DNA of 64,000 nt from Acorus gramineus (taxonomy: Eukaryota; Streptophyta; Magnoliopsida; Acorales; Acoraceae). The stretch spans positions 2,233,900 through 2,297,899 of the forward strand of contig JAUJYN010000027.1 of assembly GCA_030737835.1 (NCBI GenBank), given 5' to 3'. The notes under the pieces are model-generated. The model was not told where the DNA came from and did no database searches. It was given only the letters and a program-made list of their open reading frames with translations. The translations under genes were made by a program, and so were the position numbers. How positions within the stretch are numbered: the stretch's first letter is position 1; every line of letters begins with the position of its first letter. Positions 57,888 to 64,000 of this stretch are shown here, in pieces.

Positions 57888-58999
57888 GGGTGCCTCTAAT
57901 TGCACCCCTCATTTTCAGGTATACACCCCTATTAATCGGTTTGGGTTAAAAATATTTATTCATATTCAAATTTTATGCATACCCTTTGGAACCTGGTCGA
58001 CACCTAATCCCGTCGACACTTTGATTGTTGACGAGTCTACAGAGAGGTAATCCAATTTTTTGGAGCGAGTTCGACATTGTGGTTGTCGATGGTTAGCCCA
58101 AACGTCGACATGAATATTGTCAACCGTTCAAAAGGGAAAATTAAAGCTCCACAAACACGTCGACACCATTTGTGTCGATGCTATTCAATTTTCTCGACAA
58201 TGGTATGGTCGGAGAACCAACCAGTGAACTCATTCATTTATCTAGGGTTTTGATTGAACAATTGTCGACATGGTACACATTGGTCGACACTGGCAGTGTC
58301 ATTACACATGATAGATGTGTTGCTGACAATTGCTGGGTGTGCTGACAGTTTGTATGTTGACAGATTAGCTATTTTTCAACAGTGTCAGTGTCGAAACTAG
58401 CAGCAACATGCCATTCTTCATTTTTCCCAACGATTAAAACATTAAAACAATCAAACATTAATCCAAGGCGCTGAATATTGGAATTTGTCAAGTCACTTCT
58501 TCATTTCCACAAGTAATCTTTCAAACCCACATTCAATGCACTCAGTTTTTGATGACCCACTTTATAAATTCCTTTGGGTTTGCCGTTTCAATAGGTTAGA
58601 AGAGTCTACATGTCAAATGCAAGCAACCCAATCAACTTGTCTCACCGAGAACCCCATCGATGACTATTGGAGGTGCGACCCAAACTGGTCGAACGACCGC
58701 CAACGCCTCGCCGACTGCGGCATCAGGTTGGGCTGAGACGCCCTCGACGGAAAAGGCGTCTACGTCTATGTTGTCACCGACTCCTCGGACTGGGACACTA
58801 TCCACCCCACCCCAGGCACCCCACCATCTGCCGTAGAGAGAGAGAGAGAGGGTTTTGCTATTTTCAAAGACTAGGTGTGTACAGAATCCCAATGCCTCAT
58901 TTAAATACAAAGGGTGTTTAAAGAATATGATTAATTTTTATGAGGTGTGCAAAAATAAGGATGTGCACCTAAAAATGAGGGGTGCAATTAGAGGCACCC
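57888..58999. mobile_element. Pack-MULE-like element 1
   Basis: The terminal inverted repeats begin GGGTGCCTCTAATTGCACCC on both sides and extend about 40 bases. They are flanked by an exact 9-bp duplication AAAGCTAAA (57879-57887 and 59000-59008), the length typical of Mutator-like elements. The interior carries repeated GTCGACA words (58000-58400), a pectate-lyase exon fragment and a GA microsatellite at about 58836. No transposase is present, so it is non-autonomous. Confidence 0.85.
58592..58835 (+). pseudogene. Captured pectate lyase exon fragment in Pack-MULE 1
   Basis: Pectate lyases cleave de-esterified pectin in cell walls. The fragment encodes TENPIDDYWRCDPNW, then NDRQRLADCGI, then YVVTDSSDWDT and a PTPGT end. 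This matches the conserved N-terminal region of plant pectate lyases (family pattern NPIDDCWRCDPNW). The Cys before WRCDPNW is Tyr here and a TGA stop follows RLG at about 58734. The upstream sequence resembles intron, with the acceptor changed from CAG to CAA compared with the second copy. The catalytic part of the enzyme is absent, so it cannot work as a lyase. Confidence 0.8.
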
Positions 59000-59104
59000 A
59001 AAGCTAAACCGTTTTGGACGGGATGTTGTAGCGGGTTTGGGTGCCTCTAATTGCACCCCTCAAATTGGGGTGCACACCCCTCATAAACAGATAGTGTACA
59101 AAAG

Positions 59105-59505
59105 ATCCATTTATAATCGGATCATGTGCACATTATGTCGACAATGCTTGTGTCGCAGGGTTCAAAAAACTAAACCCGTAGCATCTGGATTCTTCATGAC
59201 ACTATCAATGTCGATATTTGGTATTTATGCTGATAGAGATTGCGTCGCACGGTTCAAAAAACTAAACACGTAGCATCTGGATCCTTCATGACACTATCAA
59301 TGTTGATATTTGGTATTTATGTTGATATTCCTTGTGTCGTGGGGTTCAGAAAACTTAACCCGTAGCATCTGGAACCTTAGGGACACTATCAGTGTCGGTA
59401 TTTGGTATTTATAGCGATAATGCTTGTGATGTGGGGTTTAAAAAACTAAACTCGTAGCATTTGAAACCTTCGTGACAATAATAGTGTCGATATTTTGTAT
59501 TTATG
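59105..59505 (+). repeat. Tandem repeat, about 93-bp unit, four copies
   Basis: The word (A)AACTAAACCCGTAGCATCTG recurs at about 59166, 59259, 59351 and 59444 with a few changes. Each unit also holds GACACTATCA(A/G)TGT and ATTTGGTATTTATG. Confidence 0.85.
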
Positions 59506-60514
59506 TCATGGGCATCTTTTAACATGTTTGACATTAGTAATGTCGATGTGTAGGGTAATCAACGACATCACTTATGTCGAATGTGATTATTTAAGAGACT
59601 TGAGTGTGTTAAGAAGAATAAAAAACAAAGGGATGCAATCTATTCAACCACCAAATATCCACCACAACCCATTTATTCTGCTTCAACCTCACTTGATAAA
59701 AAAAATGAATATGTCCTTGCATTTATGAAGTAAAAATGCTATGTATCTGGGTGTACCGATGGGGTCTTTGTTGATGAAAATGCTATATATCGACAGTGTC
59801 ACTATTAAAGTAAATACCAAATATCGATACTGATAGTATCAGTACCTTCAAAAATAAATTTCTGGGCGTAACGACATAATAATTGTCAACATAGTAAAAT
59901 TATCTTGACAGTTTCAATGTCATCGAGGTTGTCTGAAATGTTCATTCAATTTTTTGTGACCGTCTACAATAGAAGTGTCGACATATGTAATATGTCTTGA
60001 CACTGCCAGTGTCATTACTAGCAGCAGAGTTCATTTTTCAAATTTCTGAGTGGTTCAAACATTTAAACATTCCAAAATAACTCATTCAAACATTCAAGCA
60101 TTGAAACATAGAAACAGAATTACATTAAACAATATTAAACACTCAAAACATTCAAACATTCAATCACTGATCTAGTAAACATTCAAACATATTAAGAGTG
60201 AGATGCCAGATGTTATTGCCTTCAAATTATTATACAAAAACAAAACTTCTTCCCTCTGCTCTTCCACTTGTGGCAATGTCTTTAGATTGAGGTCAAAGAC
60301 ATTCTTTTGGAGCTATACTGCATCATTTCCAATGAATGAAGGTTTAAAACACACAAAGGAAAAAAATTATGAACTTTTATATTGTCTGAATAACTCGTAG
60401 TTGGATAAATCAATTTAAAAGTATACAAACCCTAACTATGATTTCTAACCCACATTCAAGGTACTCTGTTTTTGACAATCCACTTCATAAATTCTTTTAG
60501 GTTTGCTGTTTCAG

Positions 60515-60712
60515 GAGGTTAGAAGAGTCTCACCAGGAACCCCGTCGACGACTGCTGGAGGTGCGACCCAAACTGGACGAACGACCGCCAACGCCTCGCC
60601 GTCTGCGGTATTGGGTTCGGCCAAGGCGCCCTTGACAGAAAGGTCGTCTGCGTCTACGTTGTCACCGACTCCTCCAACCAGGACACCGTCAAACCCACCC
60701 CAGGCACCCTCT
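60515..60712 (+). pseudogene. Captured pectate lyase exon fragment in Pack-MULE 2
   Basis: This copy follows an intact-looking intron end (GCTGTTTCAG at 60505-60514), so the captured piece came from genomic DNA with its intron. In the right frame the exon reads NPVDDCWRCDPNW, NDRQRLAVCGIGFG and YVVTDSSNQDT, closer to the family pattern than copy 1 in the Cys region. It lacks about 30 bases present in copy 1 near its start, which changes the frame relative to the splice site. It ends in a GA microsatellite (60714-60745). Confidence 0.8.
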
Positions 60713-60895
60713 GAGAGAGAGGGAGGGAGAGAGAGAGAGAGGGGGGTAGGGTTTTCTTGTTTTCAAAGTTCAGGTGTGTACAGAAACCCAATGTCTCATT
60801 TAAATAGAAGGGGTGTTTAAAGAATGTGATTAATTTTGATTAGGTGTGTAAAAATAAGGGTGTGCACAAAATGAGGGGTGCAATTAGAGGCACAC

Positions 60896-60991
60896 TTTGG
60901 GTTTAGGTTTCCCTTTCACGAATCGCAACCGTCCAAAAGTCGGATAACGCAGATAACTGTCTCCTACATTGAAGCGCAGTCAGGTCAAAAA
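60896..60991 (+). promoter_or_regulatory. Proximal upstream region of the Mpv17/PMP22 gene
   Basis: Only 96 bases lie between Pack-MULE 2 and the ATG at 60992. No TATA box is seen here, so the core promoter may have been displaced by the insertion or lie within the transposon end. The start context is AAAAATGGA. Confidence 0.45.
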
Positions 60992-62100
60992 ATGGATGCT
61001 CTGAATCCCGGTGGATGGTGGTGGAGATTCCCTTCTCGGAGGCGGCCCCACCGCTTCCGTCCGACCAGGTCTGGATCCCAAGATTCTCCCGGCGGCGGAG
61101 GAGGTGGAGATTCTCGATCCGCCGTTGAAGGCCATCAACCAGGGACCTTCAGCAGGTTCCCTCTTAAACAGGCTGGGACGGCGGCCTTCCTTGCCCTTAC
61201 CGGTGACACCATCGCCCAAGTCAGACATCGTTGGATGTCTGTCCACCATCACGAGGTTAGGAGGTTTTTATTTTTTGCTTTCTGGGTCCTGCAAGTGGAT
61301 TTTCGACCGTGGATTTGCTTATTTTAGGGTTTCGTTTCGTCTCTCTTGTCGGACCATGATTGGGTCCGGGCCCTTCGAATGGCTTCTTACGGGTTCCTTC
61401 TCTACGGACCGGGCTCTCACGCTTGGTATCAGTTCCTTGATCATCAGCTTCCGGCGATGACGTTTCAGAACATATCTTTGAAGGTGAGTTCTGTGGAGAT
61501 GATCATGAAAGCAAGACGTGTTTTATATGTTCAATTTGAACAATTTTTTTGTTATTTATTTATTTATTTATTTATTTTATTTCAGGTTTTTTTGAACCAG
61601 GTCGTGCTTGGGCCATGTGTTGTTGCAGTCATCTTTGCATGGAACAATATTTGGTTGGGGAAGTTATCCCAGCTCCCAAACAAGTATCAGAGGGATGCGC
61701 TGCCGACTCTTCTTTATGGTGAATTTGACTGTCTGAAATATTTAAATATAGAATGGAAAATGTTAGGGACAGTCATTTTTGTAATCCCTTTTACCCCAAC
61801 ATGTTTTGAATTTGTTATGAAGATGTATACCTGTATAATGAAGTACGTGCATTCATACATACTGAAGTATGTATTCGAATGCATCAATTGCATACATTTT
61901 TGCATTTTGTCAACCTAGTGTATACTAGCCTAACCTAGTATATACTAAGTTAGGGGAATGTTGGGACTGCAAAATGGGCTGCAGGAATGACTGTGTGTAT
62001 CAGGGCCCTTTTATAAATGATAAGTTTTTGTTTATATGTTCTTTTTTTGTCTTTTTGCAGGGTTTAGGTTTTGGGTTCCTGTTAGTGTACTTAATTTCTG
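60992..62100 (+). CDS. Mpv17/PMP22-family membrane protein, first four exons (3' part not found in window)
   Basis: Small integral membrane proteins of this family sit in mitochondrial, peroxisomal or plastid membranes and probably form channels; the exact substrate is unknown. Exons by reading frame and splice sites are 60992-61255 (GAG|GTTAGG), 61328-61483 (AAG|GTGAGT), 61586-61718 (TATG|GTGAAT) and 62061-62100 (TG|GTATGT), giving about 197 residues. Exon 1 has a Pro/Arg/Gly-rich N-terminus, then FPLKQAGTAAFLALTGDTIA, the first membrane segment. Exon 2 has DWVRALRMASYGFLLYGPGS. Exon 3 has FLNQVVLGPC and NKYQRDALPTLLYG. Exon 4 has FRFWVPVSVLNFW. All are family blocks in order with no stop. 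The last exon, with the usual WN..LS end, was not found before 64000. This is the only plausibly functional gene. Confidence 0.85.
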
Positions 62101-63640
62101 GTATGTCTTTTCTCTTTCTAATTAATTTCTATTAGTGTACTTAATTCCTGGGTTCCTGTCTTTTTATTTATTTATGAAAAATCGAGTCCTAAAGTTTAAT
62201 GCCTCTTATCATTCCTTCAATGCTAGATCATTAGTATTTATGTCAATTGCCAAAGTAACTCATCAGCATCTTTGCTACATACAACTGAACCAATTAGATC
62301 TCAATTCCTGAAAAATTTGAGTATGGGTGGAATTTTAAAACAACACAATACCATGTCAATTGTTATTTTTTTTTTTTTGGCTGGGTGTTTTTATCAAGTT
62401 GGGGAAAGCGATCAGAGATATGGTGATTACAAAGAGCATGGTTTGTTCTTTAAGGAAACATCTTAATATGCTTTGTGCTTTTTTCCCTTAGCTGAAGGGT
62501 GGGAGCAGACCCCCTGAATATATTAGACTAAAAAAAGTCAGTAGTAAAATCCAAAAAAGAGGGTGGTGTAAAAGAGCAAAGACCAACCCTTATGAAAACA
62601 AAAAAAGAGGTGGTATTTTTTTGGAAGGTGGTGTAAAATTTTTGGTCTGCATATTAACCCATCAAAATTTAATAGTTTGTTGCAATGTTGTGCCATGTTT
62701 CACATTTATATAATGTTTACCTTTTCCTTTGGCTAGTGAATTTCTCAGATACGAATCATGGTTGTATAAAATATCTGTTAACTCCTCATCTAGATAATTT
62801 CCAGTTCTAAGGGAGTCAAAGAATCAGTCTTTAGTTGCCTGAGCTTAAACTGTGTCTTAATCACTGTTATCAAAACTAAAGAACTTTTGGAAAAGTTGCT
62901 TCTATTGTGAACCATATGTGAAACGATCAATACTCCACTAGTGCCCCAAATGGTTATAGCTCTCATTATATGTGGTTTGAAAATTCTGGTGCCGGAGATC
63001 TGGGTATATGGAATAAAATGAAAACAGTCGGATATAGTGAAATCTGTGAAGTTTGCTAAGAATCAGTCAAGATTCAGTTATTCTGCTGGATCAATGGAAG
63101 AATCTGCAATGAGGTGCAATGATTGCTTGGTCATTTCTGCTTATTTGCAGATGCATGTTGCACACAAGATTGTTACCCTTGTAAGTTTGACTAATTTCAA
63201 TAAGAGATGAGATCATAATCAAAATACAATTGCAGCAGTGAATGGCTGTAGTATGTTGCATGCTTTGTGTACAGTTGATAATGTAACTGGAACCATCATC
63301 GTTGGAACAAACACTTCATGTAAAAAGCAATAGTTTTGTGTTTTGGAGAGAATCAAATGAATCAGTCAAAGTGCGAGACATAGCGAAGCTTGTTCCCGAA
63401 ATACAGAAGAAAAAACCTTTGTATAACACACTTAGCTAGAAGTGATGCTAGTTCGAGAGAACAACATATGAGATGCAATGATGCTAGTTTCAAGAGAAGG
63501 TTTCCAATCAAGAGTTGTTACAATTGGCTACATAGGGATCACCCTTTTCAGTCCTTCATTGCTGTGAAACTTTAAGGAGTATGGGGAACTACAAGAATGG
63601 TGAATGACACGAGTGTACAGGTTGAAATGGGCTGAAGGAG
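62101..63640. other. Fourth intron of the Mpv17/PMP22 gene or sequence beyond it
   Basis: I find no exon that would continue the family sequence. At 62131-62160 a stretch repeats part of exon 4 (TTAGTGTACTTAATTCCTGG against TTAGTGTACTTAATTTCTGG). Poly-T at about 62370 and A-rich stretches at 62530-62640 suggest inserted elements that I cannot name. Confidence 0.45.
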
Positions 63641-64000
63641 ATCTTAAATAATGCTGGCTCTGAAGGGGAAAGTGAAACTGTGAACATTTGTTTTGTGATT
63701 GCATCCTTGCTCGAAATCTGTGGAATACACTAGGTTCTGTAGTGGGTATGAACTCAATTTAGAAGCCTAAAGGGTTAGTTGGAAGCTGGAAAGAATTTGA
63801 GAAAAAAAGGGGATACGAGTATCTAAGCCAAAAGTGATACAATTGTTGGTTCGTGCAGACTGTTGGTCTTTTGGTTGAAAGAAATGATGTGATTGTAAAG
63901 GATAGTACCCCTTATTTTAAAAACATTTGGGAGAGTACAACACGATTCATCAAGGATTGAGCAGTTCATTTTATGGAGGCAGAGTCTGTGGGTCTGGTAG
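63640..64000 (+). pseudogene. LINE ORF2 C-terminal (zf-RVT) fragment
   Basis: One frame reads EHLFCDCILARNLWNTLGSV from about 63674, the zinc-binding block (H..C...C) at the end of plant LINE reverse transcriptases. Further pieces continue to the window end (WKEFEKKRG, then LLVERNDVIVKD). Frameshifts separate the pieces. It lies on the same strand as the Mpv17/PMP22 gene, probably in its intron. Confidence 0.65.

Larger units (their letters stand above)
59039..60895. mobile_element. Pack-MULE-like element 2
   Basis: It has the same terminal repeats as element 1 and starts 30 bases after that element's duplication. The right end reads GTGCAATTAGAGGCAC. The flanking nine bases (AGCGGGTTT, TTTGGGTTT) agree only in the last six. 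The interior has a four-unit tandem repeat (59105-59505), T-rich and GTCGA-rich sequence and the same pectate-lyase exon. It ends 96 bases before the start codon of the Mpv17/PMP22 gene. Confidence 0.8.

Noticed and set aside
58592-58835. A functional pectate lyase gene
   Set aside because: Only one exon end is present, inside a transposon, with a stop and a lost cysteine; the catalytic region is missing.
59105-59505. CRISPR-like array from regularly spaced repeats
   Set aside because: The units are contiguous diverged tandem copies without unique spacers, in a plant transposon.
61256-61327. Continuation of the Mpv17/PMP22 coding frame without an intron
   Set aside because: The frame ends in TAG at 61325, while removal of GT...AG 61256-61327 joins two blocks of the family in phase.

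Overview
The window looks like nuclear DNA from a flowering plant with a large, repeat-choked genome. The evidence is spliceosomal introns, a plant-type Mpv17/PMP22 gene, Tat-lineage and chromovirus Ty3/gypsy elements with initiator-Met-tRNA primer sites, L1-type LINEs and Pack-MULE-like transposons. I cannot name the species. No rRNA, tRNA, CRISPR array or bacterial-type operon was seen.

Layout. Positions 1-1876 are the end of a long LTR (copy A) of a family that occurs seven times here. It sits in a decayed Tat-lineage Ty3/gypsy element (1877-9701) that keeps RNase H, a second RNase H, integrase, two antisense spliced ORFs and a 3' LTR. Next come a MITE (9911-10417), the 3' end of a second Tat element in the opposite orientation with its own antisense ORF (about 10764-13130), and a LINE fragment. 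From 13845 to 54947 lies one chromovirus-like Ty3/gypsy element, called P here. It has grown from about 8.7 kb to 41 kb through nested insertions: a reverse-oriented chromovirus remnant in its primer binding site (with LTR copies B and C), a Ty1/copia element with an internal inversion in its protease, LTR copy D in its 3' LTR (itself carrying inverted copies E and F), and an L1-type LINE that carries LTR copy G. The right end is more gene-like: a degraded antisense-ORF fragment, a MITE, two Mutator-type elements that each carry a pectate-lyase exon fragment, and the first four exons of an Mpv17/PMP22 gene, whose next intron holds a LINE fragment.

Nothing here acts as an operon. Every transposon protein I could read is broken. 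The one plausible functional gene is the Mpv17/PMP22 gene at 60992 onward, and its last exon(s) are not in the window.

The most unusual observation concerns the seven-copy LTR family. Every copy has a donor-like site, then a very GC-rich alternating purine/pyrimidine tract, then a TTGCAG acceptor, then a 36- or 39-nt mini-exon, then a GTGAGTGG donor. The intron candidate varies from 579 to 1316 bp, while the mini-exon keeps a length divisible by three. In the four 36-nt copies one frame stays open to a shared stop, with several third-position differences. A short conserved hairpin, G-quadruplex motifs and a second acceptor-like module (also shared with the unrelated P LTR) lie in the same LTRs. 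All calls come from reading the sequence alone, without database searches.
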